Assembly: GCA_023266245.1 (NCBI GenBank)
Contig: JAHFRO010000033.1
Coordinates: 4,136-24,530, forward strand
Source of the DNA: Betaproteobacteria bacterium
GTDB taxonomy: Bacteria > Pseudomonadota > Gammaproteobacteria > Burkholderiales > SG8-41
Reading direction: 5' to 3'
Length of the DNA stretch: 20,395 nt
The translations under genes and the position numbers were made by a program. Shown here piece by piece: positions 1 to 7,361 of the stretch (positions are counted from its first letter, which is position 1; each line of letters opens with the position of its first letter). The notes below the pieces were generated by a model. That model saw only the letters and a program-made list of their open reading frames with translations, was not told the DNA's origin and made no database searches.

Positions 1-135
1 GGACTTGGACGGCGCCGGTTTTGCCTCGGGCGCGCGCTCCACCACCGGTGCGCCGCGCCTGGCCGTGCAACCGGCCGCCGTCACCAACGCGATCACGGCG
101 CACGCCAGGCCGATTTTCAGGAACGGGTGGATCAC
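1..135 (-). CDS. nlpD: N-terminal part of an NlpD-like lipoprotein (runs off the left edge)
   Basis: Only the first 45 codons are in the window. From a GTG at 133-135 the protein begins VIHPFLKIGLACAVIALV, a short basic start and a hydrophobic helix, then TAAGC, a lipobox-like site with the modifiable cysteine at residue 23. It continues into a low-complexity stretch rich in Ala, Pro and charged residues, as expected of the linker after a lipid anchor. The peptidoglycan-binding and M23-peptidase domains of NlpD would lie outside the window, so the name rests on context: surE-pcm-nlpD(-rpoS) is a standard order in beta- and gammaproteobacteria. NlpD activates cell-wall amidases at division. 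An in-frame TTG one codon upstream is an alternative start. The gene lies 33 bases after pcm and is probably co-transcribed with it. The lipoprotein call is firm; the family name is inferred. Confidence 0.6.
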   Translation of the reverse strand, partial: MIHPFLKIGLACAVIALVTAAGCTARRGAPVVERAPEAKPAPSKS

Positions 136-136
136 C

Positions 137-162
137 AAACTTTAAACCTTGAACTTTAGACG
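137..162. repeat. AT-rich imperfect tandem repeat between pcm and nlpD
   Basis: The plus strand reads AACTTTAAAC at 138-147 and GAACTTTAGAC at 151-161, two imperfect copies of an AACTTTA unit separated by CTT. It is conspicuously AT-rich in a GC-rich region and fills nearly all of the short pcm-nlpD gap. It is one of several short-period intergenic repeats in this window. No function can be assigned. Confidence 0.4.
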
Positions 163-168
163 AGCGTC

Positions 169-828
169 TCACCCCACGCCCGGTAACAACGGCACGAATT
201 TCACCGGATCCATGCGTCGCTCGATGTAGCCCTTGTCGGTGCGTTCGATCACGCAAAGATGCTGGTCGTTGTTGCTCGCCATCGGCAAAACCATTCTACC
301 ACCGACGTTGAGTTGCTCGAGCAAGGCGCCGGGTGCCTGAGTTGCCGCAGCGGTCATGATGATCGCGTCAAATGGCGCCACTTCCGGCATGCCAACCTGC
401 CCGTCGCCGTGGCGCAGATGCGCGTTGGCGATACCGGCCTCGCGCAGATTCTTCCGTGCTTTCCTGATGAGCGCGGCGATTCGCTCCATCGAATACACCT
501 GCTTCGCGAGCTTGGCGAGTATCGCGGTCTGGTAGCCGCAGCCCGTTCCGATTTCCAGGATTTTCCTCAACGGCTGTCCCGCGCGCGCGAGCTCGGTCAT
601 GCGCGCCACGGTGTGGGGACTCGAAATGCTCTGCCCGAAGCCGAGCGGAAGCGAAATGTCCTCGTAGGCGCGGCTGGCAAGCGCCTCATCCACGAAGATG
701 TGGCGCGGCACCTCCCCCATCACCGCGAGTACCGTTTCGTCGCGTATGCCCTGGCTGCGCAGCCGCTCGACCATGCGCAGCCGCGTACGCTGCGAGGTCA
801 TGCCGATGCCGGGGTGGCGGGAGCTCAT
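169..828 (-). CDS. pcm: Protein-L-isoaspartate O-methyltransferase
   Basis: A cytosolic repair enzyme that uses S-adenosylmethionine to methylate isoaspartyl residues in aged proteins, so that they can revert to aspartate. The 219-residue protein shows the family signature throughout: FVDEAL near residue 45, GQSISSPHTVARMTEL at about 65-80 (acceptor-site region), SAM-binding motif I as ILEIGTGCGYQTAILA at about 90-105, HGDG near 140, FDAIIMTAA, and the closing block VKFVPLLPG. Length is close to the E. coli enzyme (208 residues), with a few extra residues at the start. The ATG overlaps the surE stop codon by four bases (ATGA), which implies translational coupling. An in-frame ATG at residue 10 is a possible alternative start. 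The partnership with surE as a stress-survival pair is conserved in proteobacteria. Confidence 0.96.
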   Translation of the reverse strand: MSSRHPGIGMTSQRTRLRMVERLRSQGIRDETVLAVMGEVPRHIFVDEALASRAYEDISLPLGFGQSISSPHTVARMTELARAGQPLRKILEIGTGCGYQTAILAKLAKQVYSMERIAALIRKARKNLREAGIANAHLRHGDGQVGMPEVAPFDAIIMTAAATQAPGALLEQLNVGGRMVLPMASNNDQHLCVIERTDKGYIERRMDPVKFVPLLPGVG

Positions 829-1565
829 TTCAACCAGTTGCTGACGGCTTCGAGTTGCGAGTAGCGCGTGAGATCCACCTGCAGCGGCGTGATCGAAACG
901 CGGTTGCTCGCGATGGCGTGGAAATCCGTGCCTTCTCCCGAATCCTCCGCACCGCCGGCCGCGCCCACCCAGTACACCGTTTCGCCCCGCGGCGTGGTGG
1001 ACTTCACCACCGGTTCCGCCTTGTGCCGCCTGCCGAGCCGGGTGACCTGGAAGCCGCGCAGCTCGCCGTACTCGACATCCGGCACGTTGACGTTGAGCAG
1101 CGCCGGCTGATCGAACGGATGGCTCTGGAATCGGCCGACGAGCTCCACTGCGACGCGTCCCGCGGTCCGGATGTGGTCCCCTCCTTCCGCGACCAGCGAG
1201 ATCGCGATCGAAGGGATGCCGAGGAGGAAGCCCTCGGTCGCCGCCGCCACGGTTCCGGAATAGATGGTGTCGTCTCCCATGTTGGCGCCGTGGTTGATGC
1301 CGGAGATCACGATGTCGGGCAGCTGCTTCAGCAACCCCGTCACCGCGAGGTGCACGCAGTCGGTGGGCGTGCCGTTGACGTAATAGAACCTGCCCTGCGC
1401 CCGGCGCACGGTGAGCGGACGGTCCAGCGTGAGCGAGTTACTCGATCCGCTGCGGTCGCGCTCAGGCGCGACGACGGTGATTTCTGCGAGGGGCGCAAGC
1501 ATCTCGGCGAGCAATGCTATGCCCGGCGCGAAGTAACCGTCATCGTTACTCAGCAGGATGCGCAT
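825..1565 (-). CDS. surE: 5'/3'-nucleotidase SurE
   Basis: Metal-dependent nucleotidase/exopolyphosphatase that hydrolyses nucleoside monophosphates, linked to stationary-phase survival. The 246-residue protein has the family active-site set: MRILLSNDDG at the extreme N-terminus (metal-binding D8 and D9), SGSSNSLT around residues 39-46 (metal-ligand serine at 39), NGTPTDCVHLA at about 65-75, and SGINHGANMGDDTIYSGT at about 88-105 (N91 metal ligand). The start is fixed by the family, since SurE proteins begin directly with the first beta strand. I see no Shine-Dalgarno sequence before it; the leader is C-rich. The downstream pcm overlaps by four bases. A likely promoter lies about 75 bases upstream. 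Confidence 0.97.
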   Translation of the reverse strand: MRILLSNDDGYFAPGIALLAEMLAPLAEITVVAPERDRSGSSNSLTLDRPLTVRRAQGRFYYVNGTPTDCVHLAVTGLLKQLPDIVISGINHGANMGDDTIYSGTVAAATEGFLLGIPSIAISLVAEGGDHIRTAGRVAVELVGRFQSHPFDQPALLNVNVPDVEYGELRGFQVTRLGRRHKAEPVVKSTTPRGETVYWVGAAGGAEDSGEGTDFHAIASNRVSITPLQVDLTRYSQLEAVSNWLK

Positions 1566-1640
1566 CGGGCAGGGAGACGGTCAGGCGGGGGACGACAGGA
1601 ACAACCGGCAGGGGACGAGTGTCAGGCACATCGCGACAGA

Positions 1641-1649
1641 ATTATATCA
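1641..1649 (-). promoter_or_regulatory. Extended -10 promoter candidate for surE-pcm
   Basis: On the minus strand this reads TGATATAAT, a perfect TATAAT preceded by the TGn extension. No convincing -35 hexamer lies 16-18 bases upstream, which fits an extended -10 promoter. Transcription would start near 1634, giving a leader of about 70 bases before surE. It lies just after the upstream nitrilase gene ends, so surE may be expressed independently. Confidence 0.55.
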
Positions 1650-1658
1650 TCGCGGTTG

Positions 1659-2489
1659 CTACGCCCCCGGCGGCGAGAACGGCCGGTCGTGGGTGAGCGA
1701 GGGCAGCATCCCTCGTACTTTCTCCACCTTGGCGAGATCAAGCTCGGCATACACCACACCGGGCGCCTCGCCGCCGTCGGCGAGTACTTCGCCCCACGGA
1801 TCGACCACCAGCGAATGGCCGTAGGTCATGCGTTCCCCGGGATGATCGCCGCACATGGCCGGGGCGATCACGAAACACTCGTTTTCTATCGCCCGCGCGC
1901 GCAGCAGGGTGTGCCAGTGCGACTTGCCCGTTTCGCGCTGGAACGACGACGGCACGGCTAGCATCACTGCGCCGAACTGGGCAAGGGTCCGGTAAAGCTG
2001 CGGGAACCGGAGGTCGTAGCACACCGTCATCCCGAGCTTGCCCCACGGCGTCTCGGCAAGCACCGCGCGCTCACCGGGGCGGTACGCGCTCGACTCCCGG
2101 ATTGCCTTCCCGCTCGGGAGCGTGGCGTCGAACATGTGAATCTTGTTGTAAGCCGCGACGACGCTGCCTTCAGCTGAAATCAGCACCGAGCGATTGAACA
2201 GGCGGCCGTCGTCGCTCTTCAGCGTGAGCGAGCCGACCAGCAGCCAGACACCGAGCTCGCGCGCCAGTGCGGCCAGCGCGGAGAGCGCGGGCTCGCCGCC
2301 GGCGGCGAGCGCACGCTCGCGCATGACGCGTCCGCTGCCGTCCATCATGAGGACGTACTCGGGCGTAAAGATGAATCGCGCGCCGGCCGCAGCCGCCTCG
2401 CGCGCCCTGTCGCGCACCGCGGCGAGATTCGCCTGCAGATCGTTGCCGGAGTTGGTCTGAAGGCAGGCGATTCGAACGACGTTGGTCAT
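1659..2489 (-). CDS. Carbon-nitrogen hydrolase (nitrilase superfamily, Nit1/Nit2-like amidase)
   Basis: A cytosolic omega-amidase-like hydrolase. The Glu-Lys-Cys triad is visible: E44 in FTPEYVLMM, K116 in AYNKIHMFD and C157 in GMTVCYDLRFPQLY, with LFNRSVLI and the C-terminal RGMLPSLTHDRPF also typical. Nit1/Nit2-type enzymes deaminate 2-oxo-acid amides or deaminated glutathione; the substrate here is not determined by sequence. I place the start at the ATG at 2487-2489 (MTNVVRIACLQ), giving 276 residues. The reading frame is open 38 codons further upstream, but that extension overlaps the upstream cupin gene and has no family counterpart. No clear Shine-Dalgarno sequence precedes this ATG, so it may be coupled to the cupin gene, which ends 19 bases upstream. 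In many betaproteobacteria such a nitrilase lies near cell-envelope genes instead. Confidence 0.9.
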   Translation of the reverse strand: MTNVVRIACLQTNSGNDLQANLAAVRDRAREAAAAGARFIFTPEYVLMMDGSGRVMRERALAAGGEPALSALAALARELGVWLLVGSLTLKSDDGRLFNRSVLISAEGSVVAAYNKIHMFDATLPSGKAIRESSAYRPGERAVLAETPWGKLGMTVCYDLRFPQLYRTLAQFGAVMLAVPSSFQRETGKSHWHTLLRARAIENECFVIAPAMCGDHPGERMTYGHSLVVDPWGEVLADGGEAPGVVYAELDLAKVEKVRGMLPSLTHDRPFSPPGA

Positions 2490-2508
2490 CGTGAGCTTGA
2501 TGGATGCT

Positions 2509-3069
2509 CTAGCTCGCGACGGCTGCCTTGGAAGTCTCCCGCCCGCGGATACGCTCGATGCGGCCGGTGGCGGCGTCGATCCTGAGACGCTCGACGTTCT
2601 CAAGGTCGGTGCCGGTGATGCGCAGGTAACATGCGTTGGCGGGCGTGGACGTGGAGTGGAGTTCCCGCCCGAAATAGACGCCGGCCTGCCCCGGATTCAA
2701 CCGATATTTGCGCTTCGCCTTCATCTTGGCGTACTGCGGGTCCGAGCCGTCATCGAGCCGTTCCCACTCGGCCATCTCGGTATATTCGCGTACCTGTGCG
2801 TAGACAGCCCACGAATCGCCATGATCGTGCGGCAGCGACTTCCGCGCTACGTCGAAACGGTAGGTCATCAGCTCGAACCCGAGTTCCGGGTCGGTATAGA
2901 TTTTTTTCAGCCCGAGCGGCTGTTGCGTCCCGAAATACTCGGCGGTGAACCGCCGATCTGACACCAGCTGCTCCATGCGGGCGCGGATTTTCTCGATCGT
3001 GGGGCGATGGGCGCCCGCCTTCAGGATGTCGCGCGTATCGCGACAGAAATCTTGCAGTGTATAGCCCAT
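2509..3069 (-). CDS. Cupin-fold (double-stranded beta-helix) protein of unknown function
   Basis: A 186-residue protein with no signal peptide or membrane segment. The central part holds a metal-site-like motif, SLPHDHGDSWAVYAQVREYTE, with H81, H83 and a downstream E98, and a second histidine at 138 in FGRELHST. This matches the HxH...E...H ligand pattern of cupins, as in cysteine-dioxygenase-like and COG5553-type predicted metal enzymes. The first about 60 residues look helical and may be a separate cap. The substrate is unknown. A strong Shine-Dalgarno sequence (GAGGAGG, 6 bases before the ATG) and an upstream -10 box support the start. The nitrilase gene follows after 19 bases, so the two are probably co-expressed. 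The fold call is moderately sure; a dioxygenase role is only a possibility. Confidence 0.7.
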   Translation of the reverse strand: MGYTLQDFCRDTRDILKAGAHRPTIEKIRARMEQLVSDRRFTAEYFGTQQPLGLKKIYTDPELGFELMTYRFDVARKSLPHDHGDSWAVYAQVREYTEMAEWERLDDGSDPQYAKMKAKRKYRLNPGQAGVYFGRELHSTSTPANACYLRITGTDLENVERLRIDAATGRIERIRGRETSKAAVAS

Positions 3070-3134
3070 GGAACCCTCCTCTCGATTCTTACGGATACGG
3101 CCGCCCGGGCCGCGTGCTAACCGGAGTCGCGCAA

Positions 3135-3140
3135 ATTATA
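3135..3140 (-). promoter_or_regulatory. -10 box for the cupin-nitrilase unit
   Basis: The minus strand reads TATAAT, an exact sigma-70 -10 hexamer, 65 bases before the cupin ATG and after the end of the Bug gene. The -35 position is GC-rich and not recognisable. A small hairpin, ACCGG-TCATG-CCGGT, lies just upstream but lacks a U-run, so I do not call it a terminator. Confidence 0.45.
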
Positions 3141-3169
3141 GCAGCCGCAACCGGCATGACCGGTCACGC

Positions 3170-4165
3170 CTAGTCCGCGCGTATTCCCGCTTCCTTGATC
3201 ACCTTGGCCCACTTGGCGAGCTCGGCCTTGATGTAGGCGCGAAACGTTTCCGGGCTGCTCGGCGCGGGGTCCAGTCCGACGCTTTGCAGTTGTTCGCGCA
3301 CCTCGGACAGGTTGATCACCGCGACCGCCTCCCGGTGCAGGCGGTCCACGATCGGATCCGGCGTCTTCGCGGGAAAGAGCAGCCCCAGCCAACCGCTTGC
3401 TTCGTATCCCGGGTAGCCGGTCTCGGCGACGGTAGGCACATCCGGCAGTATCGGCGAGCGCTTGCCGCTCGTGACCGCAAGGCCACGCAATTTTCCTGAC
3501 TGGACGTGCGGGGCCCCGGTCGAGATCACCGAGACCAGGCACTCGATCTGTCCCGAGAGGGCGTCGATCAGCGCCGGGGCGCCACCCTTGTACGGGACAT
3601 GAAGGATGTTGATGCCCGCCGTTTTCTTGAACAGCTCGGCAGCGAGATGCGCGATGCTGCCGGTCCCCGGGGAGCCGAAGTTGAGTTTGCCCGGCTGCTT
3701 TTTCGCCAGCGCGACGAACTCCTTGAGCGATCGCGCCGGCATCGAGGGGTGGACCGCGATCAGGCTGCTGACCCCCACCGCCTGCGTTATCGGAGCAAAA
3801 TCGTTGACCGGATCGAACGGCAGTTCCCGATGCAGTGCCGGGCTCATCGCGAGCGATGCGACCGAGCCCAGCAGCATCGTGTAGCCGTCGGGTGCCGACC
3901 GCGCGACCAGCTGGGTGGCAATGTTGCCGCCGGCCCCGGGGCGATTTTCTACCACAACTTGCTGGGTGAGCCGCGGGCTGAGTCTCGCCGCCACCGCGCG
4001 CGCCACGAGGTCGTTGACACCCCCCGGCGCAAAGCCGACCAGGAAGCGAATCGGCTTGGTCGGATAATTGTCCGCTGACCACGCGCCGGGCGGTGCGGCA
4101 AGCGCCAGAACGGCACCCAAGACGAAAACAAGAGCAGTGGAACGTCGGACCCGGTTACTAATCAT
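3170..4165 (-). CDS. Bug/TctC-family periplasmic solute-binding protein
   Basis: Periplasmic receptor of the tripartite tricarboxylate transporter family, which binds carboxylates. The 331-residue precursor has a clear signal peptide: basic MISNRVRRS, a hydrophobic core, then APPGAWSA with cleavage probable around residue 31. The mature start DNYPTKPIRFLVGFAPGG is a family hallmark, followed by GGNIATQLVARSAPDGYT and FGSPGTGS (ligand-loop region). Length is normal. No TctA/TctB membrane subunits are nearby, so it is an orphan Bug receptor as is common in betaproteobacteria, and its ligand cannot be assigned. The ATG lies nine bases after the tRNA-Pro 3' end; GAAAGGGG fills that gap and would serve as Shine-Dalgarno sequence, though unusually close to the ATG. 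Expression is probably by read-through from the tRNA promoter. Confidence 0.93.
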   Translation of the reverse strand: MISNRVRRSTALVFVLGAVLALAAPPGAWSADNYPTKPIRFLVGFAPGGVNDLVARAVAARLSPRLTQQVVVENRPGAGGNIATQLVARSAPDGYTMLLGSVASLAMSPALHRELPFDPVNDFAPITQAVGVSSLIAVHPSMPARSLKEFVALAKKQPGKLNFGSPGTGSIAHLAAELFKKTAGINILHVPYKGGAPALIDALSGQIECLVSVISTGAPHVQSGKLRGLAVTSGKRSPILPDVPTVAETGYPGYEASGWLGLLFPAKTPDPIVDRLHREAVAVINLSEVREQLQSVGLDPAPSSPETFRAYIKAELAKWAKVIKEAGIRAD

Positions 4166-4174
4166 GCCCCTTTC

Positions 4175-4251
4175 TGGTCGGGGCGGTGAGATTTGAACTC
4201 ACGACCACCGGCACCCCATGCCGGTACGCTACCAGGCTGCGCTACGCCCCG
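4175..4251 (-). tRNA. tRNA-Pro (anticodon GGG)
   Basis: The minus strand folds as a complete 77-base cloverleaf: acceptor CGGGGCG/CGCCCCG, D arm GCGC/GCGT, anticodon stem CCGGC/GCCGG around the loop ATGGGGT, T arm GTGAG/CTCAC around TTCAAAT, discriminator A and an encoded CCA. The anticodon is GGG, reading CCC/CCU proline codons. It closely resembles the E. coli GGG isoacceptor. The Bug gene begins nine bases downstream. Its position after the ihfA-merR pair is the usual betaproteobacterial order, and the 3' end of this tRNA is a common integration site; I see no integrase or duplicated tRNA end here. Confidence 0.97.
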
Positions 4252-4259
4252 TCGAAGAA

Positions 4260-4265
4260 ATTATA
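4260..4265 (-). promoter_or_regulatory. -10 box of the tRNA-Pro promoter
   Basis: The minus strand reads TATAAT eight bases before the tRNA 5' end, the right distance for a start site just ahead of the mature tRNA. No good -35 hexamer is seen at 16-18 bases. It probably also drives the Bug gene. Confidence 0.55.
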
Positions 4266-4310
4266 ACAGGGCATGCCACTGATACGGCGTCGAAATTCGT
4301 ACCGTGGGGG

Positions 4311-4332
4311 CAAAGAAGCGGTGGTTACACCG
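4311..4332 (-). terminator. Weak terminator candidate after the merR-like gene
   Basis: Just past the merR stop codon the minus strand can form CGGTG-TAAC-CACCG, five base pairs, followed by CTTCTTTG. The stem is short and the U-run is interrupted, so termination may be inefficient or absent. It lies between the operon's last gene and the tRNA-Pro promoter, where a terminator is expected. Confidence 0.3.
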
Positions 4333-4335
4333 ATT

Positions 4336-4701
4336 CTAGGCGCGCAGCAGGTCGAGGAGGTTCTTGATTTCCTTGCGCACCGAGGCGAGATGGGTGCGCG
4401 AAGCGCGCGCTGCCTTGGACGGCTCGGAGACGAGTTCGTCGAGGCGGTTGCGTGCGCCGCTGATGGTGAAGCCCTGGTCGTAGAGCAGCTCGCGGATGCG
4501 GCGGATCAGCAATACTTCGTGGTGCTGGTAGTAGCGCCGGTTGCCGCGGCGCTTGACGGGCTTGAGCTGGGTGAACTCCTGCTCCCAGTAACGCAATACG
4601 TGCGGTTTTACACCGCACAGCTCGCTGACCTCACCGATGGTGAAGTAACGCTTCGCCGGGATCGGCGGCAGCTGCGTCTTGGGGCTATGGTTTGTTTCCA
4701 T
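4336..4701 (-). CDS. MerR-family DNA-binding regulator, ihfA-adjacent type
   Basis: A 121-residue protein with an N-terminal MerR winged helix-turn-helix: YFTIGEVSELCGVKPHVLRY (residues 19-38), then FTQLKPVKRRGNRRYY (wing) and LIRRIRELLYDQGFTISGAR leading to a predicted coiled coil. The C-terminal part is short, with no cysteine-based metal site or ligand domain, so it is not a metal sensor. This small type is found next to ihfA in many beta- and gammaproteobacteria, and its targets are largely uncharacterised. The start overlaps the end of ihfA by 17 bases, and GGTGGAA inside ihfA may act as its ribosome-binding site. It is the last protein gene of the thrS-to-merR block. Confidence 0.88.
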   Translation of the reverse strand: METNHSPKTQLPPIPAKRYFTIGEVSELCGVKPHVLRYWEQEFTQLKPVKRRGNRRYYQHHEVLLIRRIRELLYDQGFTISGARNRLDELVSEPSKAARASRTHLASVRKEIKNLLDLLRA

Positions 4702-4987
4702 GATAGTTATGTTCCACCATCCCCTTCAGCTTCTGCGATGCATGGAACGTCACGACGCGGCGCGCCGTGATCGGGATCTCCTCCCCCGTCTTGGGATTTC
4801 TTCCGGGACGCTGCGGCTTGTCGCGCAGCTGAAAGTTGCCGAAGCCGGAGAGCTTCACGCCCCGTCCGTTTTCGAGCGCGAGGCGCACCTCCTCGAAGAA
4901 CGATTCAACCATGTCCTTCGCTTCGCGCTTGTTGAACCCGACCTTCTCGAACAGAAGGTCCGCGAGTTCGGCTTTGGTTAATGTCAT
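4685..4987 (-). CDS. ihfA: Integration host factor subunit alpha
   Basis: DNA-bending nucleoid protein that works as a heterodimer with IHF-beta in transcription, replication and recombination. The 100-residue sequence begins MTLTKAELADLLFEKVGF and carries the dimer core (NKREAKDMVESFFEE), the KLSGFGNFQLRDKPQRPGRN region before the DNA-binding arm, and NPKTGEEIPITARRVVTF, which contains the arm-tip proline that intercalates into DNA. The frame is open five codons further upstream, but AAAGGGGA sits there six bases ahead of the ATG at 4985-4987, which therefore is the start. It follows pheT by 11 bases and overlaps the merR-like gene, as in the conserved pheST-ihfA cluster. Confidence 0.97.
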   Translation of the reverse strand: MTLTKAELADLLFEKVGFNKREAKDMVESFFEEVRLALENGRGVKLSGFGNFQLRDKPQRPGRNPKTGEEIPITARRVVTFHASQKLKGMVEHNYHGNKP

Positions 4988-4998
4988 GTTTTCCCCTT

Positions 4999-7353
4999 TC
5001 AACGGAGTTTCGCGTTGAATTCTTTTTGCAAAACCTGAACCAACTGCAAGACCGCGGAATCGACTTCCGCATCGGTCAAAGTTTTGCGAGTATCCTGCAA
5101 TAACACCCTGAATGCAAGACTTTTTTTACCCCGTTCTACGCCCGCCCCCCGATACACGTCAAACAGCCCGATATCGGTGACGATGGCGGGGCGATTGCGG
5201 CGCAAAACCTCCACTATGGCCTGGTAACTGATGGCCTCGGCGACGATGACGGCGACATCGCGCCGAACCGGCGGGAATTTTGATATCTCGTTATACGCCG
5301 GCAGTCCCCGCTCGCTTAACGCCTCGTATTCGAGCTCGAACAGGACAGGCGCGAGCGGTAAATCATACTTCCGTTGCCAGCGCGGATGCAATTCCCCGAT
5401 CCAGCCGGCCGGCTTGCCCTCGCACACTATCTGTGCCGACTTGCCGGGATGCAGCGCCGGGTGTTCCGCCGGCCTGAACTCCGCGGAGCGCGGCGCGAGC
5501 AACGCTTCGACGTCGCACTTGACGTCGAAAAAGTCGCCGCGCCGCGCGGGACTGCCCCACTGCTCGTGCAGCGCGTCACCGCAGGCGATCGCGCCCACGC
5601 GCACCGGCTGCCTGTAGTCCCCCGATGCCTCCGTCATGAAGCAGCGGCCGACCTCGAACAGGCGCACGCGTTCCTGCTTGCGGCTGAGATTGCGGGCCAG
5701 GCAATCGATCAGGCCGCCGGCGAGGCTCGAGCGCATCACGCTCATGTGGCTCGCGATCGGATTGGCGAGCGCCACCGGACGGCTGTTGCCGGCGAAATCG
5801 CTCTCCCACGCGGCGTCCACGAAGCTGTAGCTCACGATTTCCTGGTAGTCGCGCGCCGCGAGCAGCCGACGCAGCGCGGCAGCGTCGCGCCGCGTTTCCG
5901 GTGCCGGCAGCATCTCCGCCGCCGCCGCGGGCATCGCGGCCGGAATCCGGTCGTAGCCGTGCATGCGTGCCAGCTCCTCGATCAGGTCTTCCTCGATTGC
6001 GATGTCAAAACGGTAGCTCGGCGGCGTCACCCGGAACTCGCCATCGGCCGCGGCAAATTCGAAGCGCAGCCGGCGCAGGATGTCGCTCACCTGGGTCCCG
6101 TCGAGACGCACGCCGAGCAGCCGTTCGACGCGCGCGAGCCGCAGCCGCACCGGCTCGCGCGCGGGCATTACCGCGCGCGCTTCCGTGATCGGTCCCGCGT
6201 TGCCGCCACAGATCTCGAGCACGAGTTGCGTGGCGCGCTCGAGCGCCGCCGCGGTGCCCGCAAAATCGACCCCGCGCTCGAAGCGATAAGCGGAGTCAGA
6301 GCCGAAGCCCAGCACGCGCGATTTGCCGGCGACCGCTTCGGGGCTGAAAAAAGCGCTCTCCAGAAACACATCGCGCGTGGCATCGCTCACCGCGGTTTCC
6401 AGCCCGCCCATGATGCCGGCGAGCGCCACCGCCTTGCGCTCATCGGCGATTACGAGGAAATCCGGTGTGATGGGTGGCACCTCGCCGTTCAGCAACGCGA
6501 GTTTTTCGCCAGCCTTGGCAAAGCGCACCCGGATGCCGCCCTCGAGCTTGGCCGCGTCGAAGGCGTGCAGCGGCTGCCCCAGCTCGAGCATCACGTAGTT
6601 GGTGATGTCCACCAGCACGCTGATCGTGCGGATACCGCTGCGCGCGAGCCGTCGCGCCACCCATTCCGGTGTCGTGGCACGGGCGTTGACGCCGCGCACC
6701 AGGCGTCCGCAGTAGCGCGGGCAGGCTTGCGGCGCATCCAGCGTGACGCTGAGCCGGTCGGTGATGGCGGTGCGTGCTGTCTTGATCTCGGGCAGGATGA
6801 GCGCTGCACCGGTTACCGCCGCCACTTCCCGCGCCACGCCGACGAGGCTCAAGCAATCGCCGCGGTTGGGCGTAGGCTTGAGCGTCAGCAGTTGATCATC
6901 GAGATCGAGCAGTTGGCGCACGTCGGCTCCGACCGCGGCGTCAGCCGGTAGCACCAGCAATCCCGCGGCGTCCTCGGCGAGCCCAAGATCCTTCGCCGAG
7001 CACAGCATGCCGTGTGATTCCACTCCCCGCACCTTGGCGGTCTTGATCGTGGCCGTCGGAAGCCTCGCACCAGGCAGTGCGGTCGGCACCTTGCTGCCGG
7101 CCGTCACGTTCGGCGCACCGCAGACGATGGTAAGCGGGGCCCCCCCCACATTCACCCGGCATACCGTCAGGCGGTCGGCGTCAGGATGCCGTTCCACCTT
7201 CACCACTTCACCGACCACGACCTGGTCGAACGGCGGCGCCGCGGGCTCGATCTGCTCCACATCGAGCCCGCCCATGGAGAGCGCTTCCGCGAGCTCGCGC
7301 GTGGAGAGCGACGGGTTGACGAAGGTGCGCAGCCAGTTTTCCGAAAACTTCAT
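4999..7353 (-). CDS. pheT: Phenylalanine--tRNA ligase beta subunit
   Basis: Beta subunit of the alpha2-beta2 enzyme that charges tRNA-Phe; it binds tRNA and edits mischarged tyrosine. The 784-residue chain has the normal bacterial domain order: MKFSENWLRTFVNPSLS start, the OB-fold tRNA-binding domain at about 40-150 (VVVGEVVKVERHPDADRL), the B3/B4 editing domain around 200-370 (CPRYCGRLVRG, ISVLVDITNYVMLELGQPLH), the B5 domain, a catalytic-like core (ARMHGYDRIP) and the C-terminal ferredoxin-like anticodon domain (KFPPVRRDVAVIV). It is full length and intact. Oddly, it starts 181 bases after pheS, where a repeat element intervenes. Its only plausible Shine-Dalgarno sequence, GGTGA nine bases before the ATG, lies inside that repeat. 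Confidence 0.98.
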   Translation of the reverse strand: MKFSENWLRTFVNPSLSTRELAEALSMGGLDVEQIEPAAPPFDQVVVGEVVKVERHPDADRLTVCRVNVGGAPLTIVCGAPNVTAGSKVPTALPGARLPTATIKTAKVRGVESHGMLCSAKDLGLAEDAAGLLVLPADAAVGADVRQLLDLDDQLLTLKPTPNRGDCLSLVGVAREVAAVTGAALILPEIKTARTAITDRLSVTLDAPQACPRYCGRLVRGVNARATTPEWVARRLARSGIRTISVLVDITNYVMLELGQPLHAFDAAKLEGGIRVRFAKAGEKLALLNGEVPPITPDFLVIADERKAVALAGIMGGLETAVSDATRDVFLESAFFSPEAVAGKSRVLGFGSDSAYRFERGVDFAGTAAALERATQLVLEICGGNAGPITEARAVMPAREPVRLRLARVERLLGVRLDGTQVSDILRRLRFEFAAADGEFRVTPPSYRFDIAIEEDLIEELARMHGYDRIPAAMPAAAAEMLPAPETRRDAAALRRLLAARDYQEIVSYSFVDAAWESDFAGNSRPVALANPIASHMSVMRSSLAGGLIDCLARNLSRKQERVRLFEVGRCFMTEASGDYRQPVRVGAIACGDALHEQWGSPARRGDFFDVKCDVEALLAPRSAEFRPAEHPALHPGKSAQIVCEGKPAGWIGELHPRWQRKYDLPLAPVLFELEYEALSERGLPAYNEISKFPPVRRDVAVIVAEAISYQAIVEVLRRNRPAIVTDIGLFDVYRGAGVERGKKSLAFRVLLQDTRKTLTDAEVDSAVLQLVQVLQKEFNAKLR

Positions 7354-7361
7354 AGGAAGTC

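Noticed and set aside
2490..2603. 38-residue N-terminal extension of the nitrilase
   Set aside because: Overlaps the end of the cupin gene and consists of Ser/Ala/Pro/Arg-rich shadow sequence; the family starts at the ATG at 2487-2489.
4175..4251. Integration site of a genomic island at tRNA-Pro
   Set aside because: tRNA-Pro is a frequent integration target, but I found no integrase, no second copy of the tRNA 3' end and no composition shift within the window.
5374..6951. Plus-strand open frame of 525 codons opposite pheT
   Set aside because: Lies inside an intact pheT on the other strand and shows only composition-driven residues; no motif or ribosome-binding site.
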